In this document: in pieces, positions 13,132-18,667 of the stretch
How positions within the stretch are numbered: position 1 is the stretch's first letter
Layout of the letters: every line of letters begins with the position of its first letter
Virus record (IMG/VR): IMGVR_UViG_3300003324_000667
Coordinates: 18,328-38,445 of that record
Strand: one strand, 5' to 3'
Source: a virus
Length of the DNA stretch: 20,118 nucleotides
Translations under genes and position numbers: made by a program
The notes under the pieces: model-generated
The model's database searches: none
Seen by the model: the letters and a program-made list of their open reading frames with translations, nothing else
Told to the model about the DNA's origin: nothing

Positions 13132-13213
13132 TGGCGTGAAGGCGGGATTCGAACCCGCAAATTCGGTCGTTACCATGGCCGCCGACGGTTTTCCGTTGAG
13201 CCTACTTCCCGCC
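13132..13213 (-). tRNA. tRNA-like element with extended acceptor helix, anticodon unclear
   Basis: On the minus strand the 3' half has a perfect T arm, GCGGG-TTCGAAT-CCCGC (13158-13142), the hallmark of a tRNA. The 5' end GGCGGGAAG (13213-13205) pairs with CTTCACGCC (13141-13133) with one G:A mismatch. One further T:A pair at the outside (13214 with 13132) gives a 9-10 bp acceptor instead of 7, and G then CCA is encoded next (13131-13128). TA follows the acceptor as in position 8-9. The D and anticodon regions do not fold normally: ACGG-AAAA-CCGT forms a tight hairpin, and the next stem (about 6 bp with one mismatch) has a 13-base loop. So it is a degenerate tRNA or another tRNA-like RNA. Confidence 0.4.
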
Positions 13214-13218
13214 ATAAA

Positions 13219-13404
13219 TCACCGATGATTGAAAAGAAAGATCGTTAAACCGATCACAGCGATCGCGGCCGCGCAAAACAAAAGAAAGTGCGGAACGTCG
13301 TGCTTCCAGAAACACTCGTCGCAGGTGATCTTTCCGGCGAAACAGTTGAGCGCCTGGTCACAGACAAATACTCTTTCGCAATATCGACACGTGTGCTGAT
13401 GCAT
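13219..13404 (-). CDS. Small zinc-binding, single-TM protein
   Basis: 61 residues. The N-terminal half has CRYCERVFVC (about 6-15) and CFAGKITCDEC (about 21-31): two C-x2-C pairs able to hold a zinc ion. The C-terminal half is one membrane helix (FLLFCAAAIAVIGLTIFLF). Cytoplasmic zinc knuckle plus anchor is seen in small phage and bacterial proteins; no function is known to me. Part of the early operon, with AGGAGG upstream of the start and the tRNA-like element immediately after the stop. Confidence 0.65.
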   Translation of the reverse strand: MHQHTCRYCERVFVCDQALNCFAGKITCDECFWKHDVPHFLLFCAAAIAVIGLTIFLFNHR

Positions 13405-13417
13405 TCAGGAAACCTCC

Positions 13418-13720
13418 TTATTTCGTGATCCTTTCCCCCGTCTGAAAATCGACATCAAACGAGATCGTCCTTTTGACCTTTTTAACGTTCCTGATCGCCG
13501 GGATCATATCGAGCAGAGCTTCGCCGCCGATCGGGGATTCCCACCAACACCGGTGCTCTTTCGACATCCCTCTTTCCCTCGGCACCTGTCGATCGCGTGG
13601 GACCAGCGTCACGTTGACCGTTTTCCCGTCCGGGTTGTCGGCAAGCCGGACGAAAGCTCCGCGTTTCTCACTTATCCGGTACCCCAGACGGTACGCCCTC
13701 AATGTTGCGCCAAAGCTCAC
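13418..13720 (-). CDS. Small basic protein, unknown
   Basis: 100 residues, basic, not recognised. Contains LRAYRLGYRISEKRGAFVRLAD, PDGKTVNVTLVPRD and a C-terminal KRTISFDVDFQTGERITK that looks beta-stranded. The ATG overlaps the stop of the GIY-YIG-like gene (ATGA), and AGGAGG precedes the start inside that gene's end. These features support it as a real, coupled gene. No function can be given. Confidence 0.65.
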   Translation of the reverse strand: MSFGATLRAYRLGYRISEKRGAFVRLADNPDGKTVNVTLVPRDRQVPRERGMSKEHRCWWESPIGGEALLDMIPAIRNVKKVKRTISFDVDFQTGERITK

Positions 13721-13986
13721 ATCACCTCCTTACCGGTACAGATCGGGCAAAGCCCGGTCACGTTCTTTCGCTTGACCTTCAAATGCCGCTCGAATTCCCG
13801 GCCTGCATCTTCCCAAACCCGCGCGACGACGAAATCGATCCGGCGGTTAAAAAACTCCGAAACTAACCTGGCGCCGCTGCGACCATTGTGGTGCTGCTGA
13901 ATGCGAAGCTTGAGATTGTCCGTGAAGCCGACGTAATGCTGCGCGTGTGCGATCGGTCGATCAAAATGAAGGAGGTAAACGGCCAT
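13717..13986 (-). CDS. GIY-YIG-like nuclease domain protein
   Basis: 89 residues. The opening VYLLHFDRPI, then AQHYVGFTDNLKLRIQQHHNG, then SGARLVSEFFNRRIDFVVARVW and FERHLKVKRK fit the GIY-YIG fold: first strand with Y, a Y-V-G strand, an R in the next helix and a late E. The first GIY motif is degenerate (VYLLHF), a pattern seen in a phage subgroup. The C-terminus carries LCPICTG, one C-x2-C pair. Catalytic activity is likely but not certain. It begins in a TAATG overlap with the upstream coiled-coil gene and has AAGGAGG before the ATG. Confidence 0.75.
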   Translation of the reverse strand: MAVYLLHFDRPIAHAQHYVGFTDNLKLRIQQHHNGRSGARLVSEFFNRRIDFVVARVWEDAGREFERHLKVKRKNVTGLCPICTGKEVM

Positions 13987-14225
13987 TATTTTTGCGCCTC
14001 CAGCTTTTCGATATGATCCGAAAGAACCTTTATGGTCCGTTCGAAACCATCTACCCTGCGCGCGAGAGCGTCACGCTCAAATGACGTTTGCCGGTGATCG
14101 CGTTTTTCCTGAGCCAGATCTAACTTAAGCATTTCTATTTGCTTCTCGAAGCGTTGCTGAATTTGGTATTCACGAATTGCTGGGTGATCCGACAATGAAA
14201 GATTTTTAGCAGTTGATCCGTTCAT
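13986..14225 (-). CDS. Coiled-coil protein, unknown
   Basis: 79 residues, almost all predicted helix. A short N-terminal segment (STAKNLSLSDHPAIREY) leads into a heptad-patterned coil from about 25 to the end (RFEKQIEMLKLDLAQEKRDH, then RVDGFERTIKVLSDHIEKLE). Not recognised. AAGG lies 8 bases before the ATG, and the gene begins only 12 bases after a terminator hairpin. It is therefore the first gene downstream of that possible attenuator. Its stop overlaps the GIY-YIG-like start (TAATG). Confidence 0.65.
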   Translation of the reverse strand: MNGSTAKNLSLSDHPAIREYQIQQRFEKQIEMLKLDLAQEKRDHRQTSFERDALARRVDGFERTIKVLSDHIEKLEAQK

Positions 14226-14237
14226 ATTTTTGGCCTT

Positions 14238-14262
14238 AAAAAGGGCGGATGCTCACCGCCCT
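14238..14262 (-). terminator. Rho-independent terminator or attenuator
   Basis: Perfect 7-bp GC-rich stem AGGGCGG/CCGCCCT with a 7-base loop, followed on the minus strand by TTTT. It lies 21 bases past the stop of the recombinase-like gene and only 12 bases before the next minus-strand ATG. No obvious new promoter fits in that space, so some readthrough or antitermination into the downstream replication genes is expected. Confidence 0.8.
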
Positions 14263-14283
14263 GTACCTTCCCCGACTCGAAAA

Positions 14284-15267
14284 TTATTTGAGGTACCCGT
14301 CCTTGCGAAACGCGTTGACACATGCCTCGATCTGCGACGGGTCGGCATCACTGATAACCGTGATGCCGAATTTTTCATCAAGCAGAATGCTTGTCGCATC
14401 CTCGGAATAGCTCCATTTGTCGGAGGCAATGACGAATCTGATCGCCTCCTTTCGGATCTCGTTTATCGCTGCCTCGCGCTTATCGGGCGTAAAATCGAAC
14501 TTGTTAAGGATGTTCTTCCGGACAGCATCGCCCTTGCCGATATCGGAAAGAATGTTTTCGATCTCAACGCGCCAGGCGTAATGTTCAGGCGACATTTCGT
14601 TGAGGGCCCTAGAACGCGCAGCTCTTGCGTCGGCGGGTGAGATAAGTTCCTTTTCCTCAGGTTGTGCCGATTCTTTCACCTGCTCGACAAGCTGGCCCTT
14701 CGACGGCGGCGAAACGAATTCTACGCGTTCGCGCGGGATCGTTTCGATCTCCGATTCGTCTAGGAACCCGAGGCCGCAATAGCAAAGCGTTGCACGACGC
14801 TTGGCCTTCGTCTCGGCCTTCATCAATGCGTTCGCGAGCTTGTCGCCATTTAGGTTTCCGATCGCTACAGCTCCGGTCGAAATATCGAAACGGCCGTCCG
14901 GGCCGGATACACGAGCGGTTGCGATGTAAACGTCCTCGATACGCTCGGTTTTGAGAATCTCGCGGGTGAGTTTGTGAACCGACGCGAGCTGGTCCGTCGC
15001 CCCGCGCGTCGCGTATAAGACCTGCTTTCCGTTGAGGATGAGGGGAAGGAACGGCTGTGTCAGATGATTTAAGCCGAGCGATTCGCATAAACGCCTCATG
15101 TATGAAGTTTTCTCGTCAGAGGAAAGGTTGGAAATATCGCCTTTTTCCGCGAGTGATTGATAAAGGCTCTTGTCGAGAATGTCCGAAAGGACCTCGCTAC
15201 CGCTCTTAGCCTCGGCAGTTTGGGCAGCGGCCACCCCGTTCGTTTTTTCCAAAGTTTTTGTTGTCAT
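14284..15267 (-). CDS. Putative phage single-strand annealing recombinase-type protein
   Basis: 327 residues. Residues about 55-180 hold the recognisable core: YMRRLCESLGLNHLTQPFLP, LNGKQVLYATRGATDQLA, VYIATARVSGPDGRFDISTG, then ALMKAETKAKRRATLCYCG and LGFLDESEIE. The E-T-K-A-K-R-R-A-T-L-x-x-C-G-L-G-x-L-D-E motif and the C-E-x-L-G-L-N-x-x-T-x-P-F phrase occur in prophage proteins near recombination genes and resemble the RecT/ERF type in layout. The C-terminal half (about 200-327) is separate and helical. A role in annealing or presynaptic recombination is a reasonable but unproven reading. Starts at ATG 15267 after AGGAG; a terminator hairpin follows. Confidence 0.65.
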   Translation of the reverse strand: MTTKTLEKTNGVAAAQTAEAKSGSEVLSDILDKSLYQSLAEKGDISNLSSDEKTSYMRRLCESLGLNHLTQPFLPLILNGKQVLYATRGATDQLASVHKLTREILKTERIEDVYIATARVSGPDGRFDISTGAVAIGNLNGDKLANALMKAETKAKRRATLCYCGLGFLDESEIETIPRERVEFVSPPSKGQLVEQVKESAQPEEKELISPADARAARSRALNEMSPEHYAWRVEIENILSDIGKGDAVRKNILNKFDFTPDKREAAINEIRKEAIRFVIASDKWSYSEDATSILLDEKFGITVISDADPSQIEACVNAFRKDGYLK

Positions 15268-15286
15268 GAATAATTCTCCTTAAAAA

Positions 15287-15604
15287 TTAACCGGCTAAAA
15301 ATTCCTCTATATGCCGCCTGGTAAAAACGGCTTGTCCGCCCGGCAAACGTTTGAACTTGATCTTGCCGTCGCGGCGTTTCCGCTGGATCGAAAGCACCGA
15401 GCATTCGAATTTGTCCGCAAGCTGCTGCTCCGTCCAAAAAAACTGTTCGCCGGCAAGAGCGGTTTCGATACGGCCGGCGTAACTTTTAACTTCGTCCCGA
15501 AGATCCTCGAGCCGGCTGAGCAGTTCTTCGAGGTCCGGCCGCACATCGTCGATCGGCAGATGAAAGACAATTTCCTTTTGCGTGGATTGAACTGCGGCCG
15601 GCAT
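15287..15604 (-). CDS. Helix-turn-helix protein with coiled coil, excisionase-like domain
   Basis: 105 residues. The first half is a charged coiled coil (about 22-50: PDLEELLSRLEDLRDEVKSY). The second half is a MerR/excisionase-type helix-turn-helix: FFWTEQQLADKFECSVLSIQ, then RRDGKIKFKRLPGG and VFTRRHIEEFL. The W-x-x-x-x-x-A-x-x-x-x-V-x-x-x-x-x-R-R-x-G-x-I-x-x-x-x-x-G pattern is the helix-turn-helix_17 style. In phages such domains serve as excisionases or small regulators. The integrase is about 3 kb away on the opposite strand, so an excisionase role is possible but unproven. The coiled coil probably dimerises it. Confidence 0.78.
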   Translation of the reverse strand: MPAAVQSTQKEIVFHLPIDDVRPDLEELLSRLEDLRDEVKSYAGRIETALAGEQFFWTEQQLADKFECSVLSIQRKRRDGKIKFKRLPGGQAVFTRRHIEEFLAG

Positions 15605-15607
15605 GAT

Positions 15608-16072
15608 TTATTTCCCCTCAAGATTCTTTGAAATGACCGCGGTTACCGCTTCTTCGACTGCTACAAAATCAAGAGTCGGAGTACTTGGCAAAGATTCGAA
15701 GATCTGTCTGTTCACCGTTTTTTCGATCATGAAAGGGGCGTTTACTTCGGCCCATTTGACCGCATCCGGAACGCCATACCTGAGCTTCACGTTGACACGG
15801 ACGCTCAGGCCGGGAGCGAGCTGTTTTTCGCCATACCGCTTATAGGTTTCAACCATGGCAAGACGGATGTTCTCTTCGGTGTCGAGAAGGCGTTGCGTCG
15901 CGGATTCCAGTTCGTTAAAAACTTCTGCATTAGCGGTCCGATGGGCTTCTTTAAGAGCCTTGATCTGTGCTTCAAGATCGGCCTGTAATGGGTCCGCCAG
16001 AGTGCTGAACGTAACAACGTCTTTTCGAGCGGAAACAAGTTGTTCTCTAAGTTGCAAAATTTCGGGTGTCAT
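15608..16072 (-). CDS. Phage early protein with coiled coil, unknown
   Basis: 154 residues. Helical N-terminal two thirds (about 1-80, heptad-rich: EILQLREQLVSARKDVVTFS, LEAQIKALKEAHRTANAEV). The C-terminal part has VRVNVKLRYGVPDAVKWAEV, NAPFMIEKTVNRQIFESL and DFVAVEEAVTAVISKNL. The strand phrase followed by A-x-x-W-A-x-x-x-x-P-F and F-E is familiar from prophage early regions, where its job is unknown to me. It starts 3 bases after the HTH gene region on the same strand and sits upstream of the recombinase-like gene, so a helper role in recombination is conceivable. Confidence 0.72.
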   Translation of the reverse strand: MTPEILQLREQLVSARKDVVTFSTLADPLQADLEAQIKALKEAHRTANAEVFNELESATQRLLDTEENIRLAMVETYKRYGEKQLAPGLSVRVNVKLRYGVPDAVKWAEVNAPFMIEKTVNRQIFESLPSTPTLDFVAVEEAVTAVISKNLEGK

Positions 16073-16077
16073 AAGTT

Positions 16078-16245
16078 TTATTTGGAAAAGTGCCCAATGA
16101 AAAATCCGAGGGCGTAAGTGATCAGGAACATAAAGGACAGCCAGCCGATAAAGCTTGCGTCCGTTCTTTTGCGTCGCTCTACAACCGCCAGCCGTGCCGG
16201 CATTCGTTTTGGCTCTTTCTCTCGAAACGGAAAAACGTTATTCAT
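16078..16245 (-). CDS. Small single-TM protein
   Basis: 55 residues from the ATG at 16245 (MNNVFPFREKEPKRMPARLA), with GGAG 7 bases upstream. The N-terminal 35 residues are basic and polar; the C-terminus is one membrane helix (FIGWLSFMFLITYALGFFIG) plus HFSK. A longer frame reaching 16332 is a shadow. Not recognised. Positive-inside rule suggests the basic N-terminus is cytoplasmic. It lies between two unknown early genes. Confidence 0.65.
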   Translation of the reverse strand: MNNVFPFREKEPKRMPARLAVVERRKRTDASFIGWLSFMFLITYALGFFIGHFSK

Positions 16246-16256
16246 GGCGGTCTCCT

Positions 16257-16538
16257 TTATGCGATATCCGAAAGCATGTCGGCAGAGCGGCGTTTGCGAT
16301 CGTTGAATTCCGCAACCTTGCGTTTTCCCCAATCCGAAAGTTTGCGGACGTCCGCTGGCCGGGCAGCAGACTCCCGAAGGTGCAGCTCCGCATCAAGCGT
16401 TTCAGCGAGAGCGGTTCCTTGCTGAACAATCGAGGCGCTGCCGATGAAATCGACGTAGCTGTTGCCTTGATCATTCAGGCCGTAGGACGTGATGTTTTCG
16501 GTATTGATCCGAAAGCGATTGAACTTGATCCACTTCAT
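16257..16538 (-). CDS. Small protein, unknown
   Basis: 93 residues: a beta-like N-terminus (MKWIKFNRFRINTENITSYG, then SYVDFIGSASIVQQGTA) followed by helices with many R, K and D (LRESAARPADVRKLSDWGKR, KVAEFNDRKRRSADML). Not recognised. AGGAG lies 9 bases before the ATG, a strong start. A 10-bp hairpin stands 33 bases upstream. The N-terminal W-I-K-F-x-R-x-x-I-N-T-x-x-I-x-S-Y pattern resembles small phage proteins with an OB- or PH-like strand order, but that is only an impression. Confidence 0.7.
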   Translation of the reverse strand: MKWIKFNRFRINTENITSYGLNDQGNSYVDFIGSASIVQQGTALAETLDAELHLRESAARPADVRKLSDWGKRKVAEFNDRKRRSADMLSDIA

Positions 16539-16571
16539 AGTTTTGGCTCCTAAAATTAACGATTTAATAAT

Positions 16572-16599
16572 TGAGGCATAGGCCCATTTCTATGCCTCA
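16572..16599. promoter_or_regulatory. Strong 10-bp hairpin, leader or weak terminator
   Basis: TGAGGCATAG (16572-16581) and CTATGCCTCA (16590-16599) form a perfect 10-bp stem with an 8-base loop. Neither strand has a proper T run after it. It lies between the 30-residue membrane peptide gene and the 16538 gene, so it may be a transcript-stabilising, processing or weak termination structure. Confidence 0.5.
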
Positions 16600-16653
16600 G
16601 CTTGTGACCCGCCTGCCCCGATTTCCCATTATCAAAACGGCGGATCGCAAGAT

Positions 16654-16746
16654 TCAGACAAGCCGCAAGATCACAAGCGCGGCCTCGTAAACCATGAACA
16701 CGACGAACGCTAAAGCGATGTAACTAACTAATTTGCTGCTTCTCAT
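16654..16746 (-). CDS. 30-residue membrane peptide
   Basis: MRSSKLVSYIALAFVVFMVY followed by ten residues EAALVILRLV, then TGA. It has a good AGGAG site 9 bases before the ATG, a basic N-terminus and one hydrophobic helix. Too short to judge by similarity, but the start signal, membrane pattern and placement in the operon support it. Such mini-membrane peptides in phage early operons often have unknown functions; toxins of this size also look like this. Confidence 0.55.
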   Translation of the reverse strand: MRSSKLVSYIALAFVVFMVYEAALVILRLV

Positions 16747-16837
16747 AGGTGAAAACTCCTCAAAAATCCTGATTTTTGGGCTAAGAAGCCCTGCCCAAGA
16801 ACGCGTTGGGACGTTTTTGGGAAATGAAAACGATTGG

Positions 16838-17032
16838 TTATTTACTTAAAGCAATTTGCTCCGAATCTGCCGTGACGTCTGAGCGCTTTTGGTTGAAGTG
16901 TCGCTCCAGAATGACGGCTACTTGATTGTTCTTGCTTCTTTTTTCCTGTTGGGCTTCCAATTGAATTGCATCGTCCAATTCCTTGGGGATTCTCACGGAA
17001 AACTGAACTAAAGCCGTTTCTTGTGTGCTCAT
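16838..17032 (-). CDS. Ribbon-helix-helix (Arc/CopG-like) regulator
   Basis: 64 residues from the ATG at 17032: TALVQFSVRIPKELDDAIQL (strand then helix A) then EAQQEKRSKNNQVAVILERH (helix B), the ribbon-helix-helix layout, with V-Q-F-S-V-R-I-P as the DNA-contacting strand. A short polar tail follows. Homodimers bind palindromic operators. It is divergent from another ribbon-helix-helix gene at 17155, sharing a 122-base control region with a repeated GTACAAT motif and a TGTACGTACA palindrome. First gene of the long minus operon. Likely autoregulated. An alternative start at 17101 is rejected: it would read through the control region. Confidence 0.82.
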   Translation of the reverse strand: MSTQETALVQFSVRIPKELDDAIQLEAQQEKRSKNNQVAVILERHFNQKRSDVTADSEQIALSK

Positions 17033-17058
17033 AAAATATCTCGTTTGTCCGCCTTTTG

Positions 17059-17096
17059 TGCGTACAATAACCATATTGCACCAATGTACGTACAAT
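17059..17096. promoter_or_regulatory. Divergent control region with repeated GTACAAT sites
   Basis: TGCGTACAAT (17059-17068) and TACGTACAAT (17087-17096) are near-identical direct repeats exactly 28 bases apart. ATTGCAC (17075-17081) lies between them in inverse orientation. TGTACGTACA (17085-17094) is a perfect 10-bp palindrome. This is the operator region between the two divergent ribbon-helix-helix genes. Confidence 0.6.
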
Positions 17097-17154
17097 GTCA
17101 ACTATTATTTTTCAAAATAGTGGAAATCGGTTGAAAGTAAGTGAGGGCTGTTGT

Positions 17155-17472
17155 ATGACTGTTGTTAGTACAATGGCAACCACGAAGAACGACCGAATTT
17201 ACATCCGCGTCAGTTCGCAAATAAAAGAGGAGTTTGAGAAGGTAGCGAACTATCGCGGCCTAACACCGTCAACTCTTCTACATTCTTTGGTTGTAAAGAC
17301 GATTCACGAGGCGCGCCAATTCGAGCCCCAAGCATTTCGGGTTATTGAACCGGAAGATCGACTTGAGCCTTCGGATTCGGTAATCGTTCATCAAAAGCCC
17401 GAAGAAATGACTGATGAAACGGAAGGTATTCGGAAGAAAAAAACTGGCAAGGGCGGAGGATCAATCTTCTAG
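17155..17472 (+). CDS. Ribbon-helix-helix-like protein with basic tail
   Basis: 105 residues from the ATG at 17155, chosen because GAGG lies about 8 bases upstream; ATG 17173 and ATG 17095 are alternatives. The core is TKNDRIYIRVSSQIKEEFEK then VANYRGLTPSTLLHSLVVK, the strand-helix-helix layout of ribbon-helix-helix proteins. An acidic middle region follows (about 60-90), and the end is basic (RKKKTGKGGG). Divergent from the other ribbon-helix-helix gene, so the pair probably shares and controls the intervening operators, perhaps as the lysogeny switch. Function beyond DNA binding is inferred from layout. Confidence 0.7.
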   Translation: MTVVSTMATTKNDRIYIRVSSQIKEEFEKVANYRGLTPSTLLHSLVVKTIHEARQFEPQAFRVIEPEDRLEPSDSVIVHQKPEEMTDETEGIRKKKTGKGGGSIF

Positions 17473-17526
17473 TCTCACAAGGCGCGCAAAAAGAAAAAAG
17501 AGACCGCTTAGGCCTCCCGATTTGAC

Positions 17527-17766
17527 ATGTTAAAGGTAAAAATTACGACCGACGATATTAAACGGCATGGGCAGGTAATTACCGGCCGCGCCAATCTTGA
17601 AGTTTTGGACAACGGGCTAAGGGTTCTTTCAGGAAATGTTGGCTTACATTCGGATGATCCAAATATCTCGATATTTAATCTCGAAAGACAAGCGGCTGAC
17701 CTGTTTATAAAGCAGTTCTCTGAGGTCGCTAAAAAACTGGAAGCAGAATATCGAAAGACAGACTAG
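17527..17766 (+). CDS. Small protein, unknown
   Basis: 79 residues: MLKVKITTDDIKRHGQVITG, then RANLEVLDNGLRVLSGNVGL (beta-like), then ERQAADLFIKQFSEVAKKLE (helix). Not recognised. No clear ribosome binding site. Same strand as and 54 bases after the ribbon-helix-helix gene. The stop codon overlaps the end of the interrupted reading frame on the other strand (17763-17939). Confidence 0.55.
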   Translation: MLKVKITTDDIKRHGQVITGRANLEVLDNGLRVLSGNVGLHSDDPNISIFNLERQAADLFIKQFSEVAKKLEAEYRKTD

Positions 17767-17939
17767 CGATCTTGGGATCTCAGTCCATTGACCGTTTCAA
17801 GTGCCGCTTGTTCTATTTCCGCTCCCTCAAGGTGCTTTACGATTGTAACCGTTGCTTTGTTTGTTTAACGCAATATCGAAATAACTTCCGATCTGATTTC
17901 TTTATCGCGTAGCAATTCCAGAATTTGATTCTTGTCCAT
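17763..17939 (-). pseudogene. Small minus-strand frame interrupted by TAA
   Basis: From ATG 17939: MDKNQILELLRDKEIRSEVI, SILR, then TAA at 17867-17865, then 33 further codons in the same frame (TNKATVTIVKHLEGAEIEQA, then ALETVNGLRSQDR) to TAG at 17765-17763. Both halves have plausible protein composition, and no other stop occurs in 59 codons. The open stretches are short enough for chance, and no ribosome binding site is visible. So this is a weak pseudogene call. It fills the otherwise empty 205 bases between the neighbouring plus-strand genes. Confidence 0.3.
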
Positions 17940-17971
17940 TTTTGAATTTTATCGAATCTACAACAACCGAT

Positions 17972-18475
17972 ATGCTCTCAAAATTATTAAAACCTCAGCC
18001 ACTTGAAACCGTTCTTGTTCCTCATTACGGCGAGATCGGCGCCGGCTCCGTTGTTCCCTTTATTCCTCAAAGCGAGCTCGTGCCGGTTGCAGTCCCTAGA
18101 GATCTCGCCGCCGCCGGCAGCGTGATCACGTTAACGGTCCGAGGGATTTCTCTCGAGGACGAAGAAATTTATAACGGCGATCTTCTCATCTGCAACACGA
18201 AATTCAGATGGAGCCAGATCACGCCGGAAACCATTTGCGCCGTCTTTATACACGCAACGGCCGAGCTCGTCGCAAAAAAGATAATACGCGAAGCACACAT
18301 GCTAACGCTTAGAGCGTCCGGCGGCGGGATCAAGGACAAACAGTTCTCGCCCGACGATATCGAGATCCGCGGCATCGCGATCGGCTTCCAACGTATGTTC
18401 AAGAATATCCGCCGGTCAAAAAAATTTGGCAACGGTGTTTCACAGATGAAACTAATAAAAAAATATGAAAGATAA
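17972..18475 (+). CDS. LexA/UmuD-like S24 peptidase without HTH domain
   Basis: 167 residues from ATG 17972 (a TTG at 17942 is in frame). The C-terminal catalytic domain of LexA-type repressors is visible: HYGEIGAGSVVPF with an Ala-Gly (24-25) that fits the self-cleavage site; TLTVRGISLEDEEIYNGDLL with Ser60 as the nucleophile position (G-x-S-L replaces the usual G-x-S-M); and TAELVAKKIIREAHMLTLRA with the catalytic lysine (about 102-103). There is no N-terminal HTH; only about 20 residues precede the cleavage site, as in UmuD. It may be cleaved on RecA activation and act as a partner protein in the lysogenic state or SOS response. Followed closely by two more plus-strand genes. Confidence 0.8.
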   Translation: MLSKLLKPQPLETVLVPHYGEIGAGSVVPFIPQSELVPVAVPRDLAAAGSVITLTVRGISLEDEEIYNGDLLICNTKFRWSQITPETICAVFIHATAELVAKKIIREAHMLTLRASGGGIKDKQFSPDDIEIRGIAIGFQRMFKNIRRSKKFGNGVSQMKLIKKYER

Positions 18476-18665
18476 GATATTGAAAATTTTGGAAGAAGAA
18501 GGCCTCAATATGGACGACGGTTTTAGCTGTCTGACCTGCGGTACGGGTTTCCGCACATATCGCGAGCGAATATCGGACGGTCTGGATTTCCTGGCCGAAC
18601 AAGGTATGCTATCGCCTGAAAATAATGACCTCGTTTACGAGATCTTCGATGAAGAGGAGAGTTAA
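18465..18665 (+). CDS. Small acidic protein, unknown
   Basis: 66 residues: DKILKILEEEGLNMDDGFSC, then LTCGTGFRTYRERISDGLDF, LAEQGMLSPENND, and an acidic end (FDEEES). One C-x2-C pair (SCLTCG). Not recognised. The ATG lies 11 bases inside the end of the S24 gene, and the stop is 2 bases before the integrase start, so all three are translated from one transcript. The GAAGAGGAGAG near its end supplies the integrase ribosome binding site. Confidence 0.65.
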   Translation: MKDKILKILEEEGLNMDDGFSCLTCGTGFRTYRERISDGLDFLAEQGMLSPENNDLVYEIFDEEES

Positions 18666-18667
18666 TT

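Noticed and set aside
13132-13213. tRNA-Sec or normal tRNA-Thr/Met
   Set aside because: No TCA anticodon loop or long variable arm for tRNA-Sec. GGT and CAT triplets exist in the large loop but no 5-bp anticodon stem frames either of them.
16155-16553. 132-codon plus-strand open frame
   Set aside because: Overlaps two minus-strand genes with good ribosome binding sites; the translation shows no domain pattern.
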